Assembly: GCF_025527015.1 (NCBI RefSeq)
Contig: NZ_JAODIM010000037.1
Location: 62,001 to 126,000, forward strand
DNA: 64,000 nucleotides
Direction of reading: 5' to 3'
Source: Winslowiella arboricola
GTDB taxonomy: Bacteria > Pseudomonadota > Gammaproteobacteria > Enterobacterales > Enterobacteriaceae
The notes beneath the pieces are model-generated. The model saw only the letters and a program-made list of their open reading frames with translations, was not told where the DNA came from and searched no databases. Made by a program: the position numbers and the translations under genes. This document shows positions 17,927 to 27,674 of this stretch, in pieces (position 1 is the first letter of the stretch; every line of letters starts with the position of its first letter).

Positions 17927-18718
17927 TTATCTCTGACACCCCGGACACCAGTAAAAGGGGCGCGAAGATAGCGTACTTTTCTCAATAATCGTGCCGCAGC
18001 GTTCACAAGGTTTACCGGTACGATGAAACACCTTAAAGCGAAACGCCGCGCCATGATGGCGCTTCTCATCCATGGTGCCGCGCATCTGGTAAGAGTGACG
18101 CGGGATCGCCAGTAGCGCGTCGGCAAAGATTGCCAGCTGCTGAGGTGAAAGATCCTGCGCTTTATGCTGTGGCAACAGCTGCGCCTGCCACAGAATCTCC
18201 GCCCGCAGATAGTTGCCCAGCCCGGCAAGAAAGGCCTGATCGAGTAATAATCCACTAAACTGCCGCCGACGAAAACGCGCGGATAACAGCCGATCCGTCA
18301 CCCGCTCCACCGTCAGACTCATATCCAGCACGTCCGGCCCGACTCGATTTAAAAACGGATGCGTCGCCAGGGTTTCACTGTTCAACAATGTAATATCGGA
18401 GGCGCTGTAGAGCAAAATCGCCCGATCGGCGGTCGCCAGCCGCACCCGCAATACGCGGTTAGTTTGCGGCGTGTCATCACGATTTACCACGCGCCAGACG
18501 CCATACAGCTGGTTATGACTGTAGAGCGTCAGGCCGTTGGAAAAGTGCGTCAGCAGTGCTTTGCCGCGCGTTTCAATCGCCGTAACCTTCTCACCCAGCA
18601 GCGCCGGTTCATAAGTTTTCAATTCAGGGAAGGCAAACCACACCTCGGTCAGCGTCTTCCCCAGAATTGCCTGCTCCAGCTGATCTGCCGCCCGCCGAAT
18701 CTCGGGACCTTCTGGCAT
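17927..18718 (-). CDS. nei: Endonuclease VIII (oxidised-pyrimidine DNA glycosylase)
   Basis: This 263-residue base-excision repair enzyme removes oxidised pyrimidines and nicks the DNA. The N-terminus [16 protein letters not shown] supplies the catalytic Pro2 (Schiff base) and Glu3. The C-terminal zinc finger is CERCG ... FYWCPGCQR, four cysteines, as in E. coli Nei. It is the last gene of the leftward pyroglutamate operon, 15 bp after pcp. In E. coli nei also follows pxpA, so the linkage is ancestral, with three genes added between. Confidence 0.95.
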   Translation of the reverse strand: MPEGPEIRRAADQLEQAILGKTLTEVWFAFPELKTYEPALLGEKVTAIETRGKALLTHFSNGLTLYSHNQLYGVWRVVNRDDTPQTNRVLRVRLATADRAILLYSASDITLLNSETLATHPFLNRVGPDVLDMSLTVERVTDRLLSARFRRRQFSGLLLDQAFLAGLGNYLRAEILWQAQLLPQHKAQDLSPQQLAIFADALLAIPRHSYQMRGTMDEKRHHGAAFRFKVFHRTGKPCERCGTIIEKSTLSSRPFYWCPGCQR

Positions 18719-18733
18719 AGTGACTCCCTGTAA

Positions 18734-19381
18734 TTAATGCGTCGCGCCGCCAACCAGACGCAAATCCTGCTCAGTACGTAAGGCGACAGAGATTGCCATC
18801 TCCAGCGCCAGAATCACGGTTTGCGCTGACATACTCGGCGTAACCGGCAGTTTTGCCGCCTGCTCCGGCAGATACGGGATATGAATAAAGCCGCCGCGTA
18901 CCTCCCCGCCCTGCTCTGCCAGCCGGTGCAACAGGCCGTACATCACATGGTTACAGACAAAGGTGCCCGCCGTTTGCGAAACCGTCGCCGGGATCCCGGC
19001 TTCGCGAATCCCTTCCACCAGCGCTTTGATCGGCAACGTTGAAAAGTAAGCCGCCGGGCCGCCAGCGACAATTGGCTCATCAATCGGCTGCTTGCCCTGG
19101 TTATCCGGGATACGCGCATCGTCAACATTGATCGCAATACGCTCAATGCTGATATCCGCCCGGCCACCGGCCTGGCCGACCGCAATGACCAGCTCGGGTT
19201 GCAGCGCATCCATCGCTGCATACAGGGTGGTCAGCGCTTCACCAAACACCGTCGGTAACTGGCGGGCGACCACTTTCGCCCCGCCGATAATATGCTCATT
19301 TAGCTGACGTACCGCTTCCCATGATGGGTTTACCTGCTCGCCACCAAAGGGGTCAAAGGCGGTGATCAATACCGTTTTCAT
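18734..19381 (-). CDS. pcp: Pyrrolidone-carboxylate peptidase (pyroglutamyl peptidase I)
   Basis: This 215-residue cysteine peptidase of family C15 removes N-terminal pyroglutamate from peptides in the cytoplasm. It begins with [20 protein letters not shown], the classic Pcp N-terminus. The catalytic cysteine is in [15 protein letters not shown], the histidine in [12 protein letters not shown], and the glutamate in the [17 protein letters not shown] segment. It lies 7 bp after the DUF979 gene and just before nei. Released pyroglutamate can be opened to glutamate by PxpABC encoded upstream in the same operon. Confidence 0.95.
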   Translation of the reverse strand: MKTVLITAFDPFGGEQVNPSWEAVRQLNEHIIGGAKVVARQLPTVFGEALTTLYAAMDALQPELVIAVGQAGGRADISIERIAINVDDARIPDNQGKQPIDEPIVAGGPAAYFSTLPIKALVEGIREAGIPATVSQTAGTFVCNHVMYGLLHRLAEQGGEVRGGFIHIPYLPEQAAKLPVTPSMSAQTVILALEMAISVALRTEQDLRLVGGATH

Positions 19382-19388
19382 TAAGACC

Positions 19389-20405
19389 TCACAGGAACAT
19401 CAGGAAGTAGAGAAGGAACACGTTAACCATTAACAGTAGCACGCCAGTCGGCACCTGAGCCTTAATCACCGCGTTACGATCCGGCAGCTCCAGCAGTGCG
19501 GCAGGCACAATATTGAAGTTAGCGGCCATCGGCGTCATCAGCGTGCCGCAATAACCGGAGAACATGCCAATCGCCGCCATCACCGCCGGATTACCGCCGT
19601 GCTGCAATACCAGGATCGGAATACCAATACCGGCAGTGACAATCGGGAAGGCCGCAAAAGCATTGCCCATCACCATGGTCAGCAACGCCATACCAATGGT
19701 ATAGGTAGCCACCGCGACAAGACGGTTATCCACCGCCAGATAGGTTTCGGTGAGATGCGAGATAGCGACGCCGACACCGGCAGTGGTAAACAGCAGGCCA
19801 AGGGTCGCGAGGATTTGCGGCAGAATAAATGCCCAGCCAATTGAATCCAGCAGACGACGCGTCTCCTGTAATGACTGCGCCGGTGCTTCATGCGTCAGTT
19901 TCAGCGCCACCAGCCAGCCGACCAGACAGCCGACGGTCATCGAGAACAGGGTGATTAGCGTCGAGTGGTTACCGGCGCCAAATACCGCTTGTTGCAGCGC
20001 CGGGATATTATTAAACGCCAGTACGCCCACCACGGTGACTACCGGGATCGATAACGCTGGCAGGAACAGTTTGTTGCCAAGACGGGTGGCGCTCTCTTTG
20101 CGTTGCACTTCAGTGCGCTGATGATAGCTGCCAAGTTTAACGCCGCCCAGACCGGCTATCAGCGCCATAATCACCACCAGCACGCCGACCACCATATGCA
20201 GGCTGCGCTGCCCTGCGGCGCCGGAACCGGCAAACTGACTCATCAGTGCGTAAGTCCAGTCGCCGACCAGGAACACCAGGCCATACAGCACCCAAAACAG
20301 ACCGGTAGTTAAACGTCGTGGATTGGCTTTATCACGCCAGGACATCACCCCGACAATCAGCAGGATGACGCCTGCCAGCCAGAACAGATATTGTTGTTGA
20401 AACAT
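19389..20405 (-). CDS. DUF979-family membrane protein
   Basis: This 338-residue protein has about nine hydrophobic segments and few charged stretches. It belongs to DUF979, which always travels with a DUF969 partner; the two are thought to form a transporter, but no substrate is established to my knowledge. Its start overlaps the DUF969 stop (position 20405). Being between pxpABC and pcp, it may carry pyroglutamate, glutamate or a pyroglutamyl peptide. This is inference from context only. Confidence 0.82.
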   Translation of the reverse strand: MFQQQYLFWLAGVILLIVGVMSWRDKANPRRLTTGLFWVLYGLVFLVGDWTYALMSQFAGSGAAGQRSLHMVVGVLVVIMALIAGLGGVKLGSYHQRTEVQRKESATRLGNKLFLPALSIPVVTVVGVLAFNNIPALQQAVFGAGNHSTLITLFSMTVGCLVGWLVALKLTHEAPAQSLQETRRLLDSIGWAFILPQILATLGLLFTTAGVGVAISHLTETYLAVDNRLVAVATYTIGMALLTMVMGNAFAAFPIVTAGIGIPILVLQHGGNPAVMAAIGMFSGYCGTLMTPMAANFNIVPAALLELPDRNAVIKAQVPTGVLLLMVNVFLLYFLMFL

Positions 20406-21133
20406 TATTTTGCTCCCTTCGCCTGCAACGCCTGCGCATTAATGGATGCCAGTTCAGCGGCAAGGGTTTTATCCAGACGGTGTAAACGCACCGCATGAAT
20501 AATAAAAGCGCATACTGCGGTCGGAATACCCCACAGCGCAATATGCAGCGGCTCAGTCTGAATACCGCCGGACTCCAGCATAAAGTTATGCATAAAGATA
20601 ATCGCGCCGAAGGCGACAAAGATATCTTCGCCAAAGAACAGACCGACGTTATCAGTGGCGGCTGACATGGCGCGCAGACGGTAGCGCACCTGCGGCGGCA
20701 ACTCGCCATAGCGGTTTTCCGCTGCGCCTTCCGCCATTGGCGCCAGCAACGGACGTACCATCTGCGGATGACCGCCGAGACTGGTTAAGCCCAGCGCCGC
20801 GGTCGCTTCACGCACAAACAGATAGACAATCAGCAGACGCCCGGCAGTGGCGCTTTTAATATGGGCAATCCAGCCCTGTGCACGCTCTTTCAGGCCGTGT
20901 CGTTCCACCAGGCCAATAACTGCCAGCGGCAGTAACAGAATTAACGCCAGGTTACGGGTATTGAGGAAGCCGGAACCGAGTTTTTCCAGAATCGACTCGA
21001 TCGGCATATTGGCCGCAATACCGGTAATAATGCCGGATGCGATCACCACCAGCACCGGGTTAAAACGCAGTAAAAAGCCGATAATAATCGCCGCGATACC
21101 AATAAGCGGCCAGAGATTGACAGCGTTGTCCAT
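20405..21133 (-). CDS. DUF969-family membrane protein
   Basis: This 242-residue protein has about six hydrophobic segments; PLIGIAAIIIGFLLRFNPVL is the first. A conserved-looking loop reads ATAALGLTSLGGHPQMVRPL. It belongs to DUF969, the partner of DUF979. It lies 63 bp downstream of pxpA and shares one base with the DUF979 gene. In other bacteria this pair is also linked to pcp. Predicted role: half of a membrane carrier in pyroglutamate or peptide handling. Confidence 0.82.
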   Translation of the reverse strand: MDNAVNLWPLIGIAAIIIGFLLRFNPVLVVIASGIITGIAANMPIESILEKLGSGFLNTRNLALILLLPLAVIGLVERHGLKERAQGWIAHIKSATAGRLLIVYLFVREATAALGLTSLGGHPQMVRPLLAPMAEGAAENRYGELPPQVRYRLRAMSAATDNVGLFFGEDIFVAFGAIIFMHNFMLESGGIQTEPLHIALWGIPTAVCAFIIHAVRLHRLDKTLAAELASINAQALQAKGAK

Positions 21134-21196
21134 GGTGACTCTCCAGGAGTAATGAAAAATCTCCGGCCTGACGACCGGAGAGAATAAACAGGGGGC

Positions 21197-21934
21197 TTAC
21201 TGACTGGTGACGCTAATCTGCTGCGCGGCGAAAGCTTCACGCAGTCGGCTGGCAAATTCCAGCGCATGCGCGCCGTCGCCATGCAGACAGACGCTGTCCG
21301 CGCGCACCGCCACTTCTTCACCGCTGACAGCGCGCACTTTACCGTGCTGCACCATACTCAGCGTCTGTTCAATGGCCTGCTGGTCACTTTCAATCATTGC
21401 CCCGGGCTGGCTGCGCGGCACCAGCGTGCCATCCGCCTGGTAACCACGGTCGGCAAACACTTCCTGGCGACTGCTCAGGCCAAAACGTTCGGCGGCACGA
21501 ATCAGTTCGCTGTTGGCCAGCCCCACCAGAATCAGCGATGGATCCACCGCTTTTACCGCGCGGGCGATCGCCTCCGCCAGCTCAGCATCCAGCGCCGCCT
21601 GGTTATACAGCATGCCGTGCGGTTTCACATGCACCAGCCTGCCGCCTTCACTTTCAGTGATCGCCTTCAGCGCGCCGATCTGATAGATCACCTGCGCACA
21701 GACGGTTTCCGGCGGCAACTGCATGGCGGTACGGCCAAAGTTCTCACGATCCGGGAAGCCAGGATGGGCGCCAATGGCGACGCCTGACTCCAGCGCCCAG
21801 CGTACTGACTGCAACATAGTTTGCGCATCACCGGCGTGAAAGCCGCAGGCGATATTGGCGGAGGTCACCAGCTGCAATAGCTGCCGGTCACTGCCGCTGC
21901 CTTCGCCGAGATCGGCGTTGAGATCAATTTTCAT
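21197..21934 (-). CDS. pxpA: 5-oxoprolinase subunit PxpA
   Basis: This 245-residue protein of the LamB/YcsF family has the N-terminus [12 protein letters not shown] and the motif [11 protein letters not shown]. With PxpB and PxpC it hydrolyses 5-oxoproline (pyroglutamate) to glutamate using ATP. Length matches E. coli PxpA (about 244). Its start lies inside the 3' end of pxpC (11-bp overlap), which indicates coupled translation. It precedes the DUF969/DUF979 pair. Confidence 0.95.
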   Translation of the reverse strand: MKIDLNADLGEGSGSDRQLLQLVTSANIACGFHAGDAQTMLQSVRWALESGVAIGAHPGFPDRENFGRTAMQLPPETVCAQVIYQIGALKAITESEGGRLVHVKPHGMLYNQAALDAELAEAIARAVKAVDPSLILVGLANSELIRAAERFGLSSRQEVFADRGYQADGTLVPRSQPGAMIESDQQAIEQTLSMVQHGKVRAVSGEEVAVRADSVCLHGDGAHALEFASRLREAFAAQQISVTSQ

Positions 21935-22856
21935 TTTCTAATCCCCATACCATTTGATCGATACTGCGTTGTTGCTGTTGTTTAGCCTGCAACGCCTCAT
22001 CCAGCGTACAGTGAACAAAGTGCAGCGGCTCACCCAGACGAACCTGCGCCAGATGGTAGAGATCCGCTTCAATCACACAGGCAATACGCGGATAGCCACC
22101 GGTGGTTTGCGCATCAGACATCAGCACAATCGGCTGACCGCCAGGCGGAACCTGCACCACGCCCGGCAACAGACCGTGCGACAACATATCGCGGCTGCTG
22201 TTGCGGGTTAAAGTGCGCCCGTGCAGGCGATAACCCATGCGGTTACTTTGCGGGCTTAACTTCCATGCGCTGCGCCAGAAAGCTTCCTGCGATTCACGGC
22301 TAAATTCATGATACTCCGGGCCAGGCAAGGCGCGAACCCGGTTGCCCCACAGCAGCTGACGAACGCCTGCTGGCTTAGTGAACCGACGCGTGGCAGGCAG
22401 TAACGGCAGCTGATCGCCATCTTCAATCCGGCGTCCGTGCTGACCACCAAATCCGGCTTTCAGATCGGTGCTTAACGACCCGAGCAGCGGTGGCAGATCG
22501 AAACCGCCATCCAGCGCCAGATAACTGCGCATGCCGCGCTGTGGCATCGCCAGTGTCAGCCGTTGTCCGGCTTTAACCGCCGTGCGCCAGCCGGTCCACA
22601 CCGCTTTGCCATCAATCTCGGCATGACAGCCTGCGCCGGTCAGCGCGATCCAGCCGTCACGGCCAAATTCAGCGCTAAACTGGCCGAGCGTGATTTCCAG
22701 TACCGCGCTCTCCTGCGGATTACCCACCAGCAGATTAGCGGTTTTCATCGCCGGAATATCCAGCGCGCCGCTGAGGCCGATACCATACTGGCGCCAGCCA
22801 AAGCGGCCTGCGTCCTGAATCGAGGTGCTCATTCCGGCACGAATAATCGTCAGCAC
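21924..22856 (-). CDS. pxpC: 5-oxoprolinase subunit PxpC
   Basis: This 310-residue subunit belongs to the biotin-dependent-carboxyltransferase-like (AHS2) family. Typical motifs are [20 protein letters not shown] near the N-terminus and [20 protein letters not shown] near residue 240. It forms the PxpBC complex that phosphorylates 5-oxoproline for PxpA. It overlaps pxpB by 7 bp and pxpA by 11 bp. Gene order pxpB-pxpC-pxpA is as in E. coli. Confidence 0.95.
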   Translation of the reverse strand: MLTIIRAGMSTSIQDAGRFGWRQYGIGLSGALDIPAMKTANLLVGNPQESAVLEITLGQFSAEFGRDGWIALTGAGCHAEIDGKAVWTGWRTAVKAGQRLTLAMPQRGMRSYLALDGGFDLPPLLGSLSTDLKAGFGGQHGRRIEDGDQLPLLPATRRFTKPAGVRQLLWGNRVRALPGPEYHEFSRESQEAFWRSAWKLSPQSNRMGYRLHGRTLTRNSSRDMLSHGLLPGVVQVPPGGQPIVLMSDAQTTGGYPRIACVIEADLYHLAQVRLGEPLHFVHCTLDEALQAKQQQQRSIDQMVWGLENEN

Positions 22857-23506
22857 ACGCCCTCCTTCTGTGGCACAAAACGGATGCTGTCGCCCGGGCG
22901 CAGCAAGGTCGGCGGTTGTTGTTGTGGATCAAACAGCGCCAGATCGCTGCGGCCAATCAGCTGCCAGCCGCCTGGGGTGGCTAACGGATAGATACCGGTC
23001 TGGCTGCCGCCAATCGCCACCGATCCCGCGGGCACCAGCAGGCGCGGTTCAGCACGGCGCGGCGTATGCAGACGCTCATCCAGTCCACCGAGATAAGGGA
23101 AACCTGGCTGGAAACCAATAAAATAGACCACGTAGTTAACTGAAGCATGCAGCTCTACTACCTGCTGTGGTGTCAGCTGGCTGTGACGCGCCACTTCATC
23201 AAGATCGGGACCGGCTTCACCACCGTAAATCACCGGGATCTCCACCTGGCGTGATTCGGGCAGCAGCGCCTCGCTCTCTTCCCACCAGCGTTGTAAACGC
23301 TCAATGGCATCCAGCGCAGTATGCTGGGGATCGGCTAATACCAGGGTCAGATTGTTCATCCCCGGAATGGTTTCGACGATTTGTGGGTTGCTTTTCAGGC
23401 GCTCACTTAATCCCCAAATTCGCTGCTGGCTGGCGAGGGAAACCGGGGGATCCAACTCAAGCACAACAGCGCGTTCCCCTAACAGGTAACAGCGTGCTCG
23501 TTGCAA
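22850..23506 (-). CDS. pxpB: 5-oxoprolinase subunit PxpB
   Basis: This 218-residue subunit of the kinase-inhibitor/AHS1 family is close to E. coli PxpB over its whole length, from [18 protein letters not shown] to [10 protein letters not shown]. The motif [20 protein letters not shown] is highly typical. It is the first gene of the operon pxpB-pxpC-pxpA-DUF969-DUF979-pcp-nei, with AGGAGG just before the start. The 172-bp gap upstream separates it from ybgI and should carry the operon promoter. Confidence 0.95.
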   Translation of the reverse strand: MQRARCYLLGERAVVLELDPPVSLASQQRIWGLSERLKSNPQIVETIPGMNNLTLVLADPQHTALDAIERLQRWWEESEALLPESRQVEIPVIYGGEAGPDLDEVARHSQLTPQQVVELHASVNYVVYFIGFQPGFPYLGGLDERLHTPRRAEPRLLVPAGSVAIGGSQTGIYPLATPGGWQLIGRSDLALFDPQQQPPTLLRPGDSIRFVPQKEGVC

Positions 23507-23678
23507 TATGCACCTCCTGACAGACTAAAAGGCAAATATCCTGCATCGCCGGGCAGATAGTAGCGCCAGCGATATCAGTTATCTGCTTATTCATTTAAGG
23601 CAGACAGTTATGCTTAACAATGCGTTGTGTGTCAATCACTTTGCTCCCCCGGCTGTGCGGGGGAGCAGACAGGAAGGT
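23507..23678. other. Intergenic region between ybgI and pxpB
   Basis: This gap lies between two genes on the same strand. A GC-rich stem-loop (GCTCCCCC at 23643-23650 pairing with GGGGGAGC at 23659-23666) sits 13 bp after the ybgI stop, without a T run. The part nearer pxpB is AT-richer and could hold its promoter. In E. coli the two genes are adjacent without such a gap. Confidence 0.4.
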
Positions 23679-24422
23679 TCAGGCAGGATTGTCAATATCG
23701 ACAAAGGTGACATCTAAACCATAGCTTTCCGCTAACCAGTCGCCTAATGCCCGGATTCCGGCGCGTTCGGTGGCATGGTGGCCGGCAGCAAAAAAGTGCA
23801 CGCCGTTTTCGCGCGCGCTGTGAATGGTTTTTTCCGATACTTCGCCGGAGATAAAGGCATCAACGCCAAATTCCGCCGCTTCATCAATATAACTCTGTCC
23901 GCCACCGCTACACCATGCGACGCGGCGAATCAGTTTCGGCGCATTATCACCACAATGCAGTGGTGTACGGCCCAGTTTCTGCTCAATACGCTGCGCCAGC
24001 TCTTCGCCGGTCAGAGCATCATTCAGCTCGCCCCAGGGCAGCAACAGGGCGATTTCACCGCGCACCTCAATCCCCAGATCTTTCGCCAGCAGCGCGTTAT
24101 TCCCGAGCTGCGGATGACCGTCGAGCGGCAGATGCCAGCCATACAGATTGATATCGTTGGCCAGCAAGGTTTTTAGCCGGTTACGCTTCATCCCCTTGAT
24201 CACCTGAGACTCGCTTTTCCAGAAGTAGCCATGGTGTACCAGCACCGCATCGGCTTGCAGACGTACCGCCTCGTCCAGCAGCGCCTGGCAGGCGGTGACG
24301 CCGGTGACGATTTTCTTCACTTCAGCGCGCCCTTCCACCTGCAAGCCATTCGGTGCGTAGTCACTAAAGCTCGCGGTGTTAAGCTGCTGGTTAACAATAT
24401 GTTCCAGTTCAAAATTGCGCAT
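23679..24422 (-). CDS. ybgI: Nif3-like dinuclear metal-centre protein YbgI
   Basis: This 247-residue protein matches E. coli YbgI (GTP cyclohydrolase 1 type 2 / NIF3 family). Metal-binding histidines are seen in DAVLVHHGYFWK and near the C-terminus in FFAAGHHATERAGIRAL. The family forms a hexameric ring with a two-metal site; its role is unproven. It follows phrB by 12 bp, as in E. coli-like genomes. Confidence 0.93.
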   Translation of the reverse strand: MRNFELEHIVNQQLNTASFSDYAPNGLQVEGRAEVKKIVTGVTACQALLDEAVRLQADAVLVHHGYFWKSESQVIKGMKRNRLKTLLANDINLYGWHLPLDGHPQLGNNALLAKDLGIEVRGEIALLLPWGELNDALTGEELAQRIEQKLGRTPLHCGDNAPKLIRRVAWCSGGGQSYIDEAAEFGVDAFISGEVSEKTIHSARENGVHFFAAGHHATERAGIRALGDWLAESYGLDVTFVDIDNPA

Positions 24423-24434
24423 GGTTATCCCCGA

Positions 24435-25856
24435 CTATTTTCGTGCGGCCTCAAAGGCTTCCAGTGTCCTCTTACGTGCTTCCTTATGGTCTACCATTGG
24501 CTGCGGATAATCGAGCGTTTGCTGATTTTTCTTTGCCCACCGCTGGGGCTGATGGATGTCAGAGTCCGGTACATCACGTAATTCCGGCAACCAGTGGCGA
24601 ATAAATTCGCCCTGCGCGTCAAAGCGTTCGCCCTGGGTGGTCGGATTAAAGATGCGGAAATAGGGTGCGGCGTCGGTACCGGTAGAAGCAGCCCACTGCC
24701 AGCCGCCGTTATTCGCCGCCAGATCACCGTCGATAAGCTGTGACATAAAATATCGCTCGCCTTCGCGCCAGTCGATTAGCAGATCTTTTACCAGGAAACT
24801 GGCGGTAATCATCCGCAGGCGATTGTGCATCCAGCCCAGGCTGTTCAGCTGACGCATCGCTGCATCAACAATCGGATAGCCGGTTTTACCCTGCTGCCAG
24901 GCATGCAACTGCTGATCATCCGCCTGCCACTGCACATTGCGCGTCCAGCGGGTAAAGGGCTGGTGGCGGCACAGCGCCGGATACGCCACCAGCAGATGAC
25001 GATAAAACTCGCGCCAGATCAGTTCATTCAGCCAGATAAAACTGTCGTCCCCCTCCAGCGCGTGAGGATGATCTTTTAGCAGGCGGTGCAGGCACTGACG
25101 CGGCGACAGCACGCCGGTAGCCAGATAGACCGACAGCCGGCTGGTGCCGTCCAGCGCCGGAATATCGCGCTGGCTGGGGTAATCCATCACCGGTTGTTTG
25201 CTGAAGTGGCGTAGTTGTTTGATCGCCGCCTGCTCACCAGCGGGAAACAGCTGCTGGTCGAAAGGCTGGCGCGGATAGTCGAAGGGTTTCAGCGCTGGCA
25301 ATTTTTTTAGCGGCGCGCCGTCACGCGCGGAAGGCGCAGGCACACACTCCGGCAAACCGAGCTGCAGCCGTTTAACGAAGGCTTTGCTAAACGGCGTAAA
25401 CACTTTATACATTTCACGATTGCCGGTCTGCACGCTGCCTGGCGACAACAGCAAACTGTCATCAAAGCCCTGCACCACGATATCCTGCCAGAACAGCGCT
25501 TTTTCAACTAAGGCATCACGCTGTAACTCATTGACTTCATACTGATAGTTGTAGAACAGCTTATCCACTTGCTGCTGCTGACAGAATGCGGTGATATAAG
25601 CCACCGAGGCGGTAAAATCGTCGCACTGATGGTAGTGCAGCGGGATGCCGCGCTCTGCCAGTTCCTGTTGCAGCAGTTGCAGATTGTCATAAATAAACGC
25701 CGCCTGACGCGGCGCCATCTGATGCTGCTGCCACTGTTGCGGCGTGGCGATAAACAGGGCAATCACCTTCGCCTGCTTATCACGGCAGGCGGCATGCAAA
25801 GCGGTATTATCATTGACGCGCAAATCATTACGCAGCCATACCAAATGGGTGGCCAT
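24435..25856 (-). CDS. phrB: Deoxyribodipyrimidine photolyase (CPD photolyase)
   Basis: This 473-residue flavoprotein uses blue light to split cyclobutane pyrimidine dimers. The N-terminal antenna domain begins HLVWLRNDLRVNDNTALHAA; NYQYEVNE lies in the linker region. The FAD domain has GTSRLSVYLATGVLSPRQCL, the IVDAAMRQLNSLGWMHNRLR motif and GDLAANNGGWQWAASTGTDA. All are conserved with E. coli PhrB (472 residues). It lies 14 bp after ybgA, as in E. coli. Confidence 0.96.
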   Translation of the reverse strand: MATHLVWLRNDLRVNDNTALHAACRDKQAKVIALFIATPQQWQQHQMAPRQAAFIYDNLQLLQQELAERGIPLHYHQCDDFTASVAYITAFCQQQQVDKLFYNYQYEVNELQRDALVEKALFWQDIVVQGFDDSLLLSPGSVQTGNREMYKVFTPFSKAFVKRLQLGLPECVPAPSARDGAPLKKLPALKPFDYPRQPFDQQLFPAGEQAAIKQLRHFSKQPVMDYPSQRDIPALDGTSRLSVYLATGVLSPRQCLHRLLKDHPHALEGDDSFIWLNELIWREFYRHLLVAYPALCRHQPFTRWTRNVQWQADDQQLHAWQQGKTGYPIVDAAMRQLNSLGWMHNRLRMITASFLVKDLLIDWREGERYFMSQLIDGDLAANNGGWQWAASTGTDAAPYFRIFNPTTQGERFDAQGEFIRHWLPELRDVPDSDIHQPQRWAKKNQQTLDYPQPMVDHKEARKRTLEAFEAARK

Positions 25857-25870
25857 AAAACTCCTGAAAA

Positions 25871-26833
25871 TTAGTAACCGTAGCGCAGACGCAACGCTTC
25901 CGGGTATGGCTCGAAATAGCGCTGTTGCGTCAGATACGCATCCGGATATTCAGCCATATAGTGTTTAAGCAGGGTGATTGGCGCCAGCAGCGGCTGGATC
26001 CCCTGACGATAGCGATCAATCAGCGCTGCCAGCTCCTGGCGCTGCGGCGAAGTCAGCTGACGGCGGAAATAGCCCTGCACATGCATCAGCACATTGGTGT
26101 GGTTGCTGCGGGTGGCTGGCTGCGACAGCAGATTCATCAAACGCTGGCGATACTCCACGGCGTAAGCTTCCAGCGAATCCCACTGGTCAATGGCAGCGAC
26201 AAAGCGTCCCAGCTCGCGATATTGCGGCTGTGAATGGGCCAGCAGCAGCAGTTTGTAACGGCTGTGAAACGCCATCAGACTAAAGCGGCTCAGGCCCGCT
26301 TTACACATCTGATTAAATTCATACAGGGTATAGACGCGGGCGACAAAGTTCTCACGGATAGCGTCATCATGCAGACGCCCGTCCTCTTCCACCGGCAGCC
26401 AGGGGATCTCACGCATCAGTTCGCGGGTAAATATGCCGACACCCGCCTTGCGGTTGTTATTAGTCACGGATTCATAGATGCGCACCCGCTCCATGCCGCA
26501 GCTGGGGGATTTGGCGCAGACGATATAGCCGCAGAGATGATGCATATGGGTGACTTTTTCCGCGGAGTAACTCTGCATCTGCTGCGTCACATCCTCGCCC
26601 CCCTCTTTACTGAAGCAGAGCGCAACCTGATCCTCGGCTTCGGTGTCTTTTACCAACCGCAATGCCGGACGCGGAGTGGCCAGGCCAATCGCCATCTCCG
26701 GGCAGACCGGTTCAAAGCGCACAAAAGGAGCGAGTTCGTTAGTCGCAAAGGCAAAACGTTTATGACCGCCATCAAAGCGGACGTTATCCCCGAGCAGACA
26801 GGCACTGATCCCAACCGGAATTTTCTCGCTCAT
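25871..26833 (-). CDS. ybgA: YbgA-family protein with DUF523 and DUF1722 domains
   Basis: This 320-residue protein has an N-terminal DUF523 domain (VGISACLLGDNVRFDGGHKR; later CAKSPSCGMERVRIY) and a C-terminal DUF1722 domain (from about 190; KLLLLAHSQPQYRELGRFVA). E. coli YbgA has only the second domain, about 169 residues, so this is the longer two-domain form. DUF523 has conserved cysteines that suggest a metal or Fe-S role. It starts a ybgA-phrB-ybgI operon. The link to photolyase is ancient, but the function is unknown to me. Confidence 0.9.
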   Translation of the reverse strand: MSEKIPVGISACLLGDNVRFDGGHKRFAFATNELAPFVRFEPVCPEMAIGLATPRPALRLVKDTEAEDQVALCFSKEGGEDVTQQMQSYSAEKVTHMHHLCGYIVCAKSPSCGMERVRIYESVTNNNRKAGVGIFTRELMREIPWLPVEEDGRLHDDAIRENFVARVYTLYEFNQMCKAGLSRFSLMAFHSRYKLLLLAHSQPQYRELGRFVAAIDQWDSLEAYAVEYRQRLMNLLSQPATRSNHTNVLMHVQGYFRRQLTSPQRQELAALIDRYRQGIQPLLAPITLLKHYMAEYPDAYLTQQRYFEPYPEALRLRYGY

Positions 26834-26986
26834 AGTTGTACAGCCTCTTAAATTCTGTATAGGTTTTAAGTGTAGCTGAAACTGATATGATTGGCGCTAA
26901 AAAGGATCGCTGCGCGAGAGTTTTATTAAAAAGGAGAGGGTAAAGAAATGATGGGAAGTCTGAGTGTGAGAAGCAAAAATTTGTAG

Positions 26987-27006
26987 GGGAGCCGTTTTCG
27001 GCTCCC
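26987..27006 (+). repeat. Intergenic hairpin element, copy 6 (forward)
   Basis: The element is GGGAGCCG-TTTT-CGGCTCCC with a perfect stem, flanked 5' by TTGTAG. It forms an opposed pair with copy 7. Confidence 0.8.
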
Positions 27007-27040
27007 GTCTGAACGGCAGGATCGGGCTAGCCCTCAACAC

Positions 27041-27060
27041 GGGCGGCGAGAACGCCGCCC
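27041..27060 (-). repeat. Intergenic hairpin element, copy 7 (reverse)
   Basis: The element is GGGCGGCG-AGAA-CGCCGCCC with a perfect stem, 19 bp after the ybfA stop codon. Confidence 0.8.
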
Positions 27061-27079
27061 GTACGCCATATATTCACTG

Positions 27080-27280
27080 TTACCAGAAATCGCCACCGGC
27101 GGCTTCAGACTGCGCCAGCCATACGGGTTGGGTACTGGTTTTGCTCCAGTAACGATGCAGATAGCTGTAAAAACGCGCCCGATCCTCGCGGAATAACATC
27201 ACCGGTAACGCCAGTAAGCCAATCATAATCGCCGCTGTGCGACGCAGGATGATTTTAAGCAATGAATAGTTTTGATACAT
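27080..27280 (-). CDS. ybfA: Small membrane-associated protein YbfA
   Basis: This 66-residue protein resembles E. coli YbfA: an N-terminal hydrophobic helix (about 15-30, [13 protein letters not shown]) followed by the conserved [16 protein letters not shown] and PVW. It lies divergent from kdpFABC, its usual neighbour. The function is unknown; one membrane helix suggests the inner membrane. Confidence 0.9.
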   Translation of the reverse strand: MYQNYSLLKIILRRTAAIMIGLLALPVMLFREDRARFYSYLHRYWSKTSTQPVWLAQSEAAGGDFW

Positions 27281-27482
27281 GGCCCACGCCCTCCGTAATT
27301 AAGTTCGATGCAGATCACATTAAAATGAATGCTGTGTGTAATCTGACCACTATCTTACGCCGTGTTTGGTAATTTTACTACTCATCCGACCACTTTATGG
27401 CGAAAAAAATCGCATTTTTTACCGATTACTGTAATTGAGTTACATAATTGTTAATTCCATAAATCAGCTTTGTTAACCGCCA

Positions 27483-27501
27483 TTTTTATACTTTTTTTAT
27501 A
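27483..27501 (+). promoter_or_regulatory. KdpE binding site of the kdp promoter
   Basis: TTTTTATACTTTTTTTATA is nearly the same as the known E. coli KdpE box upstream of kdpF. It lies about 85 bp before the kdpF start within the 304-bp ybfA-kdpF gap. The rest of that gap is AT-rich and holds no gene. The match is from memory of the E. coli site. Confidence 0.8.
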
Positions 27502-27584
27502 CCGTGCCCTGCTTTCTATACACCTTCTTTGCACGCTAATGATTACCCTGCACTTATCTGAGTAATCCCCTTCGGAGGTGTAGT

Positions 27585-27674
27585 GTGAGTATTGCGATTG
27601 TCGCTGGCGTACTGCTGGTTGCGCTGCTGACGGGCTATCTGATTTATGCCCTGATTTATGCGGAGGCCTTCTGA
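27585..27674 (+). CDS. kdpF: Potassium-transporting ATPase small subunit KdpF
   Basis: This 29-residue single-helix peptide has a GTG start after CGGAGG, and its C-terminus [12 protein letters not shown] is nearly that of E. coli KdpF (also 29 residues). KdpF stabilises the KdpABC complex in the inner membrane. The stop codon shares one base with the kdpA start (TGATG). It is too short for usual gene finding. Confidence 0.92.
   Translation: MSIAIVAGVLLVALLTGYLIYALIYAEAF

Larger units (their letters stand above)
26834..27079. other. Intergenic region between ybgA and ybfA
   Basis: This gap of 246 bp holds two hairpin repeats close to the ybfA 3' end and, on the other side, the presumed promoter of the ybgA operon. 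No gene seen. Confidence 0.4.
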
